Assembly: GCA_040954595.2 (NCBI GenBank) | Contig: CM082578.2 | Span: 8,370,001-8,434,000, forward strand | Origin: Balanoglossus misakiensis | Taxonomy: Eukaryota > Hemichordata | Direction: 5' to 3' | Length of the DNA stretch: 64,000 bases | Part shown: positions 12,243 through 24,290 of the stretch, one piece after another | Layout: each line of letters begins with the position of its first letter | How positions within the stretch are numbered: position 1 is the first letter of the stretch | Position numbers and translations under genes: made by a program | The notes under the pieces: model-generated | Database searches by the model: none | The model's input: only the letters and a program-made list of their open reading frames with translations | Told to the model about the DNA's origin: nothing

Positions 12243-13016
12243 TCAGTCATCGAAACCTCAGGAGAGGCTAATCAGATTTGAATCAAATTCAGTTCAATTT
12301 TTGTGCGACAAGAACTAAGCAGTTTTGGTGGGCGTGGCATTTTAAAGGGGCAATGACCTTTCTTGGTGAATTTTGTGTACAAAACCAGACAGTGTGGGTC
12401 ATGTGTGTCTGTGTGTGCTCCTACCTCTATTGGCTACTAAATTGACCAATCGGAGTGCGCCATACAGGAAATTGACTGCTCACGTCGCCGGTAAAGGCTC
12501 GAAAAAGTTCAGTTTTTTTAAAAGAAATATGATCACAGAAACAAAAAATGATCACAAATTTTGCCATGTTACCATGGAACATATGTTGCTAATTAATGCT
12601 AATTATTTTTCAACTATTAGCAACGCCCGGGTCATTGCTCTGGCCAATCAGTAATGTGTCGCGTACGGTGATTGACTTGAACGACGTCAGAGTCAAAACC
12701 ATGTGGTGACCTCGTTGCCGTGACATATCGCATTTTGAGTTCTATTGACATGCAGATCTGAAAAATGGAAGGTAGTTGACTGTGTGGCCAGACCCTTGTG
12801 TGTGAGTCTATCTAAAATACACTGGGTATGGTGACCAGGCTTGTATCATGACACAAGGCATACCCATTGATCGGTATCTCTGTCTGCCTGTCTGATTGAC
12901 TGACTGACTGTGTGTGTGTGTGTGTGGTGAGGTGACCCCAGTTTCCCGTTGAAATTTTTCCGAATTTGAAGATGGAATTCAAGTTCATGGTCGTTTGAGT
13001 TTCCAATATCGAACAT

Positions 13017-13102
13017 GGTGAGTAGTAGTCTAGTAATCTGGCCGTATTTTGTCCGCTTTGCTTGGAACAAAATACGGCTAGATTACTAGACTAGGTGAGT
13101 AG
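13017..13102. mobile_element. Fold-back mini-transposon with 9-base target duplication
   Basis: The element 13026-13093 (68 bases) begins TAGTCTAGTAATCT and ends with its exact reverse complement. The arms pair for about 28 bases with one mismatch and one bulge around a loop 'gctttgctt'. It is flanked by the direct repeat GGTGAGTAG at 13017-13025 and 13094-13102. A 9-base duplication is typical of Mutator-like transposases, which is an inference. It is non-autonomous and lies just downstream of exon 1c on the minus strand. Confidence 0.85.
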
Positions 13103-13217
13103 CAGACTTGCGACAGTTCCCCCGCACCCCCGATAATGATTGAACGCTCCCTAAACTTAAGACATATTATACCATGAGCGCGATGGCAAATGTGTGGGTT
13201 ACCGCCGTGTTACTTAC

Positions 13218-13725
13218 TGAGGCAGGCCTCACAGATCAGTATGACAGCCCACACTGGGGGTGTGCAGTCGTCGTAGAACGGCACAATAATGTAGACAGCA
13301 AATGTCTGGGCGATGATGGCGATGCTTCCTGGCGCAACAATCAGAAAGTTGATCCACAGCATCAGGAAAGCCAGGAAAGGTCCAAAGGCCTCGCTCAAAT
13401 AGGTGTACTCGCCTCCCGACTTGGGGATGGCGCAGCCTAACTCGGCATAACACAGTCCGCCGAGAAAAGCGACCAGACCACAGACCGCCCAGACTATGAG
13501 GGCCAAGCCGACGGAGCCGCTGTATTCCAAAACCCCCTTCGGTGATATGAAAATACCCGAGCCAATGATGGACCCGATAATGACCGCGGTTGCCGATACC
13601 AAGGTGATGTGCTTCCCAAGGACGATGCCACTACGACTGTCCGATACCACGGAGGACTTTTCATCTTCCTCCGGGGACTCGATGTGATTCCTCTCTCGCA
13701 ACTCTGTCGCACCGTGGTTCTCCAT
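13218..13725 (-). CDS. SLC7 alternative first coding exon 1c
   Basis: Encodes 169 codons plus one base. The N-tail of about 38 residues is acidic and serine-rich (ESPEEDEKSSVVSDS), which is typical of LAT cytosolic tails. It is followed by 'HITLVSATAVIIGSIIGSG', TM2 'ALIVWAVCGLVAFLGGLCY' and TM3 'LMLWINFLIVAPGSIAII'. The Cys in 'FYDDCTPPVWAV' fits the heavy-chain disulfide. The donor CTCA|GTAAGTAAC is phase 1. Protein with the common exons: about 487 residues. It is clearly diverged from 1a/1b and has Asn where those have Lys in TM3 (WINFLI against WVKFLI). Confidence 0.87.
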
Positions 13726-16700
13726 CTCATCACTGATTGAGATTCAACGGACACAGTTCTACTTCGACGCGACGAACTCCAACCCAAAACGCCAACCGGC
13801 AACAGATTGAAGGAAAACTCACAGACTTTGAAACATGTCACACCACGCGCTTTTGATGCCTGCAAAGAACAGAGCTCGGGCGCTCGTGTTGCCCACATTT
13901 CATTGGACACAGCGTCATGATTTAAATTTGCATATGCAAATCGCACAACGGGAGCAGGCGAAATGTGATGTTTCCAGGATCATATTTGTAGAGACACCAG
14001 CAAAAGGGAAGAAATACATGAACAACACTTAACAGTTAGGCGAATTTGCAAATCGCGTACGGTATCTAGGTACGAATTCATTTTGATATTGATGTGTGAA
14101 ATTCAAAAGTCAGTAGCCGTGAATGCTGCAAAGAATTTGGGAACTGCGACGACAGGATAGGATGAATCTGATTTATGTCGGACGCCATGACATTTGAACT
14201 GAGACGTCGAATAATATAAAGAATGACTGCCATAACACCTGTTGATTCAGTCCTATTTCAGATCCACACTGACATTTATAATTATTTACCATCATGTATG
14301 TAAACACTCGTCTTCAAGGACGAAACAGCCTGAGGGCAGATCTAAATGTAGGTCATAGAATCTCTAGATTTTGCAAATTCCGGCTCGAGGTACAAATCCG
14401 AAATAATCGAAATATTCGAACAAGCATGTTCGAATGTCAAGGAGAGATTCCAAAAACAAGCGTTGTCCGGTTTATATTGTCACTGAGTGAGAACTGAAGC
14501 ACCGTCATGAAAATCATCACATGACGTCACGGCCTGTTTGCCGGGCTAAATGTAGTAAGCCCAGCTACCGCGTCACAGTCACATGATTTAGAAGTAAATA
14601 CGAAAGACATGTCCCGTAAGTTGAAGGCCAAATTGCATGATTATGCTTTTAAACCTTTCAAACAAACTTGCTGACGCACTATACAACCGAACTTAAAAGA
14701 GCCAACCTATACAATATGTGGAAACAACCAATGGCGATGATTTTGACCGAATCTAGAGTGAATACAATGATATAGTTTGCTGACGTATTTGATCAATTCG
14801 ATTATTGAGACATGGTCAATATAAAGTAAACAGTTTGTGATGTCTGTTCTGTTGTCTACGATTTTTTCTAGCTTTGTCGTCGGATAGGACCAATAACTGA
14901 TTTCTCACAGGTTTTACGGTAAAAACGGGTGCTCTCATTAACTTTGCTCCAGTTCCTTATCAACATGTACTGCGAACTTGGGAGCATTCCTGGTGTGTCA
15001 TCAATTCAATAATTTACGGGGTGTTTTTGTCTGTTACTGATTATCTGAATGTAGACACAAATGAAATCGCGACCTCCTATACCAACAGTCTCAGTAATTA
15101 CTGTACACACGAACAAAAAACGAGCTCTCCATAAACGCGTGATTGAAAATGGTTGGCAAACCATCGGCTTTACGTTGGCTTCCCAAACATTATCTTGCGC
15201 AATGGAGGAATAGAATCGTTTTTTAGAAAATGGGATGTTTTTGTTTTAAAATCCAACCAAGGTAACTACCAACAAACTTACAAAACAACACGTGTTATGG
15301 TCCTAAGCCCCACCCACCACGAGTGTATACGTTCAAATATGACCGGTCAATTGTTTCGCCATCCTATCCCTCGCAATTACTAGGAGTTCGTGACCGTATA
15401 ATCACAACGGACAATGCCATGAATATGGTTCATAAATGTAAATTAATGAGATGATCGACATTAATCGTGAGATACTTGTGCAGTTTCCATGCGCATTTAG
15501 TTTCGATCGGTTACTATAAGTGAGGTACCTTGCCCAGATCCGCATCTTCAAAATAAAATGATATACACTTGGAATATATATAATAGATCTGTATTCAGTA
15601 CTAGAAAGTGAACCAGAACTTGAATAATTATGTGTTTATTTGCCGACATAAAAGACTACAATCTCTTCATCATGTTATGATGAAAAATTTAGATGGTGCT
15701 CGACTTCGCTTTAATGGGCGTTACCAACCCCAAATCTTATAGGGCATAGTTGTTCCCTTTAACATTATTTTAGTTAGTTATTTTAATGTCTTTTGATTGG
15801 TTAGAAGCTGCATTGTTTCCTGAAACGTGCATAATTACTGATTGTCACATATCAACTTAGCCCGTTTGGAACCAGAATGGTGATGGTCGGATCATCGCTA
15901 AGAAATAATAACATATTTCCGACCATGGTCCGATAGGTCCGATGCATGTAGGCTTTGTATTTCAAGTATTGCGCGAAAAGAAATGTTCATAGCAACCTTG
16001 TTATGTGACGATAGCGCTCTAACGCATGTCATGTCCAGTACTTGTCTGTCATTGGTCGATATCATCTACATGGGCTTGACTCATTTGGTAATAGGTTTTT
16101 AGTTATGGATTTTACCCCAGATAACATGACGATTCGATAAATTATTGTCCACATGCGTTAAAATGGAATTGATTCGCGCGTTGTATTTTTTTTCTTTGTT
16201 CCATACGGCATCATATGAACGCATCATATTCAAGAGATCAGAAAAATGTACTATTCGTCACAAGCATTGGGGTCAAAGGTCACGCACCTGCCGACTGAAG
16301 CGGGCAAATACCATCATTCACGTGCATCGTTTGCGTTACTCCCATTGTAAACAAAGGGATATCTCTATGATAAAACCAGACATTTGGTTTGTCAGGGCCA
16401 GTACGAAGGTGGTTTGAGGGGAAGGTCGCGACCCCCGGTGTATACCCTGTTTATATTTGAGTGATATCTTTTAATTAACGCCATCATGCATTATTCGCCA
16501 CCATTTCCTATTACAAATAGTACCATGAGCGAGTGCCCATATTTCGCGACACTTTAAAGACTTGATTGTTGTTTATAAATTTAAAATAATGTTTAAAATT
16601 TAACGTGTCAAACGAAGGGTGTATTATTGTCAATTCAACATTGTGTGTGTACAGCATCGCGTTCGGGTGATCTAGAGGGTGCTCGTTGTTTGTGTCACGC

Positions 16701-17790
16701 CCATACAATGGGCAATTCTCCAACTCCACTGCCATGCCATTTGGCATGGATTTTAAACATCACTCAGGATGTTCCACTGAGCTGATCATTGATATAGACT
16801 GGGATAACTGAATATTTTTTGTTAATCAATATACGAATAAATTCCTCATTTGCCAGCGATACATGCAGTTGTAAATAAACGCACAATGAAAAGGGGACCC
16901 ACACCAGGTACCGTACAGTAGAGCACCTGGCATGCATGCAGGCGGTCGGTCTGCTAGCCACGCCTTTCCTCCGCACGTTTGTCATAATCTGCCGGAATTT
17001 TCTCACCACACGTGTTAGAATTTTAATGCAATCGTATAGAAAGGCCTCGAATGACACGATTGTATGCATTGACACCAGAGTCTGGTAGAAATAGATGCTA
17101 ACATGCGTTGGGGTTGCGTTTGTAGACAGTCGATATACGCGATGACCGTGCGGTACAACACATGTCATTTAAAGTAGCCCATCAAGGTTACAGAATGTCG
17201 AATGTGGAATTTGTGTAAAAACGGATGATGATAACCGGAGTCTGTTACATGTTTGAGCGTGTTCCGGTGCAATACCGCCCTCTCCGCTCAAATCACCAAC
17301 TCATTTCGTCTCATTTGTTCAAGGAGCCGACGAACACGAACTAACAAGAACTAGGTTATATGTAACGGTCACAATTTTAACAAACATCGGACATTACCAT
17401 GGTTATTGTAATTTTTACAGCGGAAGGCAGTAAAACACAAGTCATGATCAAAGTGGAACAGAAAGTCAATCTTTGTCCGCGTTTACACTGAAACATAACC
17501 CTGATCTCTGGGTCTGTCTGCTTTTCAGTTGAATGTTGGTTACTATGCCAACCGCCAAAATAGTGAAAGTAAGATTCTAATGTGCGGGGGGGGGGGGGTC
17601 ATCACCCCAGCGTATCGCCTCCCTTCAACGCTTCCAATGTTATGAAACGTAAAAACACGTCTTTCTTTCTCCTAAAGTCACATAACATTTAAAATGGGCA
17701 ACTAGAAAGCGTGCAATTGTTTATGATTTTGACATACTATCATGGTAAAACAAATGGCGAGTGTTCTCGCGTATTGTGTATCATACTTAC
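13726..17790. other. Spacer between alternative exons 1c and 1d
   Basis: About 4 kb without a recognisable exon on either strand; open frames of 60-134 codons lack family features and splice borders. Contains a poly(G) run at about 17585-17597. Confidence 0.55.
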
Positions 17791-18298
17791 TAGTACATGC
17801 CACGCAAATCATTGTGACCGCCCAGACGGGAGGGTCACAGCCCCCGTAGAACGGCACCACGACGTAGACGGCGAAAGTTTGCGTTATGATGGCCACGCTT
17901 GCCGGTGCGACGATGAGAAAGTTGATCCACAACATCAGGAAGGCCAGGAAAGAGCCAAAGGCTTCGTTCAAATAGGTGTACTCGCCTCCCGACTTGGGGA
18001 TGGCACAGCCCAACTCGGCGTAGCACAGCCCGCCGAGAAAAGCGGCTAGGCCGCTAAGCGCCCAGACTATCAGAGACATGCCGACCGAACCGCTGTAGTC
18101 CAGAACCTCCTTCGGGGAGATGAAGATTCCCGATCCAATAATCGAGCCGATAATAATAGCGCAGGCCGCCGTTAAAGATATGGATTTCTTCATGATGATG
18201 GCTCCAGTCATGTCGTCTGACTTCTCAGACGCCATTGCGTCTCGCGGCTCCATGCCACTACTCCTTCGTCGCACTTCCTTCACCTCGACTGATTCCAT
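17791..18298 (-). CDS. SLC7 alternative first coding exon 1d (most 5')
   Basis: Encodes 169 codons plus one base. The N-tail is charged (MESVEVKEVRRRSSGMEPRD...), then 'SISLTAACAIIIGSIIGSG', 'CYAELGCAIPKSGGEYTY', TM3 'LMLWINFLIVAPASVAII' and 'FYGGCDPPVWAV' with the conserved Cys. The donor ACTA|GTAAGTATG is phase 1. This is the exon furthest from the common part, needing an intron of about 11 kb to reach 6804. It differs from 1c by scattered substitutions, so it is older than the 1a/1b split. If only one promoter were used, this one would define the full gene span. Confidence 0.87.
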
Positions 18299-19732
18299 CT
18301 CTCCGATGTCGACGAAGACACGCCAGAAATTGAACTAGGAAACGCTCTTGCTTTGACAAATGCCAGCAAGTTACAAAACGCGGTAAAAAATCCCAGAAAG
18401 TTTCCGAAGTTCTGAAACTCACGGCCAATGAAAACAAATTCACTCGATGCTCACAGCAGTGTGCTTCTTAGAGTTCAGGTGCACGCCTATCAAACTTTGA
18501 ACTTTTATCTCACGGTTACGAAACGTGTAGTTACATTATGATTACCGGTACATTTATACACACCAAGCAGGTTTGGCCATGTCCACGGCCACTCCTAATA
18601 AAAGACGTCCGCGCAACAAAGCAAATACTCGTGTGATCCGCTGCGCGCTTTTAATATCTTCTATCGACATCGATAGGTCACACGCACTGTCTGGAGTTAT
18701 CTTTAAGTTTTCTTCGATTAGATTCGTTTGAATACTTAATTACAATAACAATATACTACAACAGCCAGAAGACTGAAATATCTTTCTTTAAATCCGTCCC
18801 CCCTAAAATGACCCCCGAAGAAAAAGTATTGGTCTGTGACAAAACTGTATTGTCTATAAAGCAAAGTAGCATGTGGGTGAAAGGTCAATCAGCAATTTCC
18901 ATGATCATGATTATGATTATGACAAGGCCTATATACGTGAGATTTCAATCAATACACGCCCATAACGGAGATGGCAAGCGAGACTTCAACCACGTAATCT
19001 GTAATGTCCCTGGAGTTTGATAACTGCAGCGACGATGTAATACACAAAATTATATACACTTTTGGCGTGTAAAAGTGGGTTGTGATGTAGGCCTATAACA
19101 GAGTAAAAACAAAGAAATCACTTCAGACGATATTTTACTTCGATAAACCACATATCAGTCATATCTAACCACCACAACAACAAAATGTATTACAAGCCTC
19201 GGGTACACTGTTCCGAAAACAAGCCAGTTGCTGAGTTTGCCGACCAAACACAAGACTCCATACTCGGAATAGATACGCGCGCGTGTGTGTGCAAAGCTCG
19301 TTCGTCATACGAGGGCACTTTCCATAACCCAGCTGGTATGAGTAGGAAGGGAAGTTGCGCTATCACCTCAACCAGACCCTACCACTTCCAGCGCCCACTG
19401 CAAGAAAATTCCCTCAAGTTTCACCACTTTGTTGCACATATATTAATGGGGAAGGTATAGTTCAAAGCCAATCTGGTGTGCAAAACTGATACTGTCCGAA
19501 ATTTACGAAATACGCCTTAATAGCCAGTTTTTGAAAATTGCTCCAAACTTCACTATTATAGTATTTTCGCTATTATTGTGCGCATTATAATGAGGATCTG
19601 ATGTTGAAAATTAAAAGCTAACGTAGAATTAGACATGCAGGCTTTCACTTGATGCCAGCTGACCATGGGTCTGACCCAATCTGATTGAAATCACACTCGA
19701 CTTCAACAACACATCTGAGATTTCTTTACATA
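18299..19732. other. Intergenic: SLC7 5' flank and glucanase 3' flank
   Basis: No coding signal. The SLC7 cluster ends here, because the next recognisable exon upstream belongs to the glucanase gene. Confidence 0.5.
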
Positions 19733-19738
19733 TTTATT
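19733..19738 (-). promoter_or_regulatory. Polyadenylation signal of the GH16 gene
   Basis: AATAAA on the minus strand, about 80 bases after the stop codon. Confidence 0.65.
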
Positions 19739-19819
19739 TTTTATTCCTTGTTAATGATACAATAATTTTTGTGAACACGCAGGTTGTAGGAAAGGTCGCA
19801 ATCTCATGATGAACCCTGC

Positions 19820-22567
19820 CTAGTTGGCCCATACTCGTACATAGTTGACCTGCATGGCGGCATCGTCGCCGTTCCACGTTGGATACCAGTCGTCACGAGC
19901 CTCCCAGAAGTCAAGAGACGCCGTCGGTGATTGGTTGCTCCATGGTTTAGGGTAAGGTGCGTTTATGAAGTCGTCACTGAAGTAGTTGGTGCCGCCAACG
20001 GCCACGTTCATTATGATGTAGAACTAGAACAGATAAAGTAGATCTTTTTTTACTAAACGAAAACATTAATAACAAATTCACTGTAGTTGAAATAAAATGT
20101 GTTCTCACCACGAAAGATGGGCTCCAAGAAAAAGAACCTAGTTCATAAATTATTAAAACATACAGTTATTTCCTCAAAGTCGCATCTATCATACTATACA
20201 TTGATACAATTATTTGATGCGTCTGAATTATCAGAAAACTCAAGAATCAGGGATCAATGTTTAGTCTATTTACCTCTTGATCAAAGGGTGCAAGTTTTGT
20301 CGCTCCTTCCCATGGATTGTCAGCGTAGGGGGCGTCGTTGTGAAAGTTGCCGTATTCCCAGAATCCATTCATTCCCGGATCGACGTGAAGTATTTCTTCG
20401 CCATCCAATAAAAATCTGTCAACACACAATAATAATTTAAGGTCATCTGAGATACGTGATTTTAATCTGAGAGGCATTCGACCCAATCTAAGAGTTTATT
20501 TCACAAACACTTAAGTCTACACTGTAAAAATTCACAGACAGTTTCTACTGTCTATACAAAGATATCATGATGGAATTGATGTGTTTCTGTCATTTCTTCA
20601 TGTCTATTTCATAAACTGAAAAAGGTTCAATTTCAACAGAGCGGCTAAGCTTACTTGATAGAGTCCTCAGTCCAGGTCAGGCCATATTTGTGGAATCCTG
20701 AACCAAATGTTCCGTTATTGGCATATCTACAACAAAACAAAGAAAAACATCACAATAAACAGCTATAGATCAAGTCAAGTACACATCGCTCCCGGATATT
20801 AAATTGGGGAGCGAAGAGAGAAGGATCATTCTTAAAATTCAAACACTGATGCGGGGCCTAAGCACCCTGGTGACTAGCCCAATATGTATAGTGTAATTGT
20901 CACGTCTAAAACGTGTTTTAAACACACACTACCCGAAATTCAGTGGAGTTACTCGTGTTTACCTGGTTGCGTGTGTCTTGTACCACCCGTTAAACGGCCA
21001 ATAAGGACCCCAGTGCATTGTGGATCCCATTTGGTCAATACCTACGGAATTTCCGTAGCTGTCGTGCAGCTGTCTGTTGCCTGCAATTGCGCAAATAAGA
21101 AAAAAAACAATTATCATACGATCCCTTTGATTGTACAAGTTAGGTGCAATTTTGACAGATTACATACTTGTATGTAAGCAAGCACTCATTCCTTTAAAGC
21201 ATCAATAGCCCAATAGTCCATTTGGTATCTTACCTCTTGCTTCAACGATGTCAATTTCACCGGATGCCGGCCAACCACCGTAAGCGTTATATTTTGGTAG
21301 CAACCAAATGGCTGTGGAATATATGAAACGGTTCTTTGTCACTCACATACATATGCACGTACATATATCAATTAGTTTTTCTGTCTTGCTGTAAATGTCG
21401 CTACTTGGCAATACTTTATCAACAAAGAAGATGAAACGTCGACAGATTGCATTCGGGGTACCTTTGAGATATCCAGGTACTAATAGTACAAATTTCGAAA
21501 AGAACAGACTATTACCTGGCCATATCCAGTCGCCGGTTGGCATTTTAGCTTCGATCTCCACTGTACCGTATTTGAAACTAAAGGTGTTGACAGTACGTAG
21601 CCTAGCGGATTGGATGGGATTCAGAATGTTAGTTCTGGATCCTGACCTTTCGCAACCCCAGTCCTTGTTGCCAGTGCACAGATCGGCAGGAGAACTACCT
21701 GTAAATAAATCAGAACGATGTGAAAGAGTTAGTATTTTTTGTCAAAGTCTTACCATACACCTGGTATTTTCGCTTCATTCAAATACGTGCAAACAGTTAC
21801 CGTAAGCAATTTTGAAATGAAGTTTACTTCAGTCTTACCCCATAAATCCAGTCTGCCAGATGTTAGGAAACTTTCCCCGAAGTCTTCGGCTGTTAGAGTC
21901 TACGGTCATCGAAGGAAAGAAGACAACGTAAATTAAGAGTAAAAGCACCCTGTCAGTTCCTTAAACATGTATGTAAATGCGACTTATTTTGAAGTGTAAA
22001 ATGTGTTGTACAACGCCACTCATATTTGTACTTCGGTGATAGTATATAATTATCTTACTGGTTTGATGTAAAGAACGCCGTCCTTGACGAAGCTGTTACT
22101 TCGGTTGTTATGGTAATATTGAAATTCCCAGTTCTAGAAAAAGAAGTCATGGTACACTTATCATATATTGGAATAACCGTGACTAAAAACATATACTTAA
22201 ACATTTCCAGCTTTGCACGTTGTGGTAATGTCACTTCTTTAGTCTTTTTTTCCAACATTGTCTCTGTAACACTACAACTTTCGATGGCCTAGAGTCTAGC
22301 AACATTATTACAACGATCAACGTAAAAGACAAGACGATCTCAATTTACGGAGAATGCATAAATTGCCTTTGTTGTATTATTGTGTGTATTTTATAACACG
22401 AAACACAGAACGTCACTCACCCCACCGCCGCCCGCAGTGATTTCATGCTCCCATTTGGAGAAATCGAACACATCAAAAGTGTCTTCGAAGATCAACGTAC
22501 CAGTTGCCGCATGAACATGGCTGGAAACAGCGGCAAAGAAAACCAACGCCGATGCTAGAGTTATCAT
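19820..22567 (-). CDS. Secreted GH16 beta-1,3-glucanase / glucan-binding protein
   Basis: Predicted extracellular glycoside hydrolase family 16 enzyme that cuts beta-1,3-glucans such as laminarin; invertebrate relatives act in digestion or as antifungal/LPS recognition proteins. Nine minus-strand exons close in frame: 22567-22421, 22133-22059, 21899-21839, 21698-21516, 21311-21234, 21080-20963, 20726-20655, 20415-20274, 20023-19820 (359 residues). The signal peptide is residues 1-20 (MITLASALVFFAAVSSHVHA). The catalytic motif GEIDIVEARG is at about residues 173-182: E174 nucleophile, D176, E179 acid/base, all present. Other GH16 features are 'EIEAKMPTGDWIWPAIWLLP', 'FHKYGLTWTEDSI' and the terminal 'NYVRVWAN'. 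There is no extra N-terminal glucan-binding module and no C-terminal membrane segment, so it is a single-domain secreted enzyme. The start ATG immediately precedes a clean signal peptide. Confidence 0.93.
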
Positions 22568-24290
22568 GGTGACTGCAGTCTTCGCACTCGGGCAAAATAC
22601 GTAGACTAAATAGACAACAAGAAAACACCCTTATATAAAGGAAAAGACACCCCTCCAATTAGACCTTTTAGAGTATAATCTATGCATTATTGAAGATGTA
22701 TCTGATTAGACAAGAGTGTAATCGCGCTGTATTAATATTTTCATTTTAAATATTATGTATGTATTTTCTTAGGGGTTGACTTTTTGATACACGAGAGGGG
22801 CCATAATTATCATAATTCTTTTGGTCATTTAGATTTGAGTAGAAATTATGAAATAATCTCAGCTCTTCGTTTTATTGAATGTGCATTATTTGGGGTGTTA
22901 TCCCAGAGGCAAGGAAACCCCCAACAGACTTTTTGAAATTGCTGCAAGTTTTAATTCGCCCAATAGGTGCTGAAATTTACCAAGGTTCCAACGATTTTTG
23001 TCTTTTGAGATTGTTTAGCTTTATTGGAATGTAATCAAAGATCAGTGATATTGCTCATGTCTACAAATTGAGATCTGCTTGATTCTGTTGGATTGTTTGA
23101 GTGAGGCATTGATTTTACAAGGCATATGCAGTCTCGCAATACTTTTGGTTCAAGGGAACATTTTGGAAACGCTGTCGCCACAATGGTCGAAAAATGTGCC
23201 CAGTAATACCCACATCCTCCACCCCTCGAAAATATCAACTTGGTAAACCCTAGCTATTTGTGTTGCCATTTGAGAACGCTTCAGGGACAAACTGTGGAAG
23301 TGAGATATGAGGATAAGACGGATTAGGAATGTGTAAATTTACATTTTGTCTGTAATTAGCTCAGTATGGAGTGTTACAGGTGCGCTTATTCTCAGCTACT
23401 CCAGGGCGCACAAAAATGACCCCCAAACATTCATGAAAGTCTGCTGTAAGGTTATTCTTGTGATCTCTTCATCATAACATGATCAAGCAAACCGCGTTTT
23501 ATTGGTGTGCATTACCAATTGAAAACGTAACTATGGACAGCGTATAGCTAGACGATCCATGCATATATTGACATCACGAGGGATTATACATATCATAAGG
23601 ATATGTTGTCAATTGAGAATTTGCCACCTGTCAGCGTGCAAGATTTTATTTAACATCCCGATATCGCGACACTGTTAAGGTTGACCCTATATGGAGGACT
23701 TCGCATCATCAATATCACTGAGTGCATTTCAATCAAATGCTTCGAGCCAATCGGCGAAAGGGGGAAATGTAGTCCCAGGCCTATATCTTTGATATAGCCT
23801 AAATGTATTTACAAGGGCCAAAACATACCGAAGGCTATGCGTAAGGCGGGCTGCGCCCAACTCTTCAGGGCTTTTCACAACTGTATACACACCGTGATAG
23901 GCTTTAGAATGGGCCTGGCCCTATACATAGGCCTAGACATCACAAGAAAAAACCCGCCCTAGGCGCATATGAAATGCTGATTTGCTGTTACGACCATGTT
24001 ATTGTATGGCATAGGCAGTAGACGCATAGACGGTGGAAAGAGATTTTTCTACTGTCTATGGTGTAGATGTTGCGATGGACTTTTATGTTTCCACTGCACT
24101 GCACTGCCCCTGATGGTTCGTTCTCGCCTGCTCGTCTACCCGTCATACACTTCGCCTGCCGGTGTACGTATGATATGCGTCTGCGCAATGACGTGGATGA
24201 CATCATTCAAATAGACGACGCAAGTTGACGAAACAGACGGTACACCGGACATATTTTATACGAATTTCATCGAAACAACAACATTTTGGC
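22568..24290. other. Divergent intergenic region (GH16 gene / Rab43)
   Basis: About 1.7 kb holding the promoters of two divergent genes. No exon, and no CCAAT/TATA arrangement I would defend. A short hairpin (catagac.../...gtctatg) lies near 24027-24062. Confidence 0.5.

Larger units (their letters stand above)
11086..13217. other. Spacer between alternative exons 1b and 1c
   Basis: No coding exon, and no copy of SLC7 exons 2-9 on either strand. Contains a pyrimidine-rich (CT)n tract (12142-12242), an interrupted GACT/GTGT tract (12889-12926) and a perfect fold-back element (13026-13093). Confidence 0.6.

Noticed and set aside
3715-18298. Reading the four SLC7 first exons as four separate tandem genes
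   Set aside because: No second set of exons 2-9 was found between the copies, and all four donors fit the one exon 2. Silent partial duplicates remain possible until transcripts are checked.
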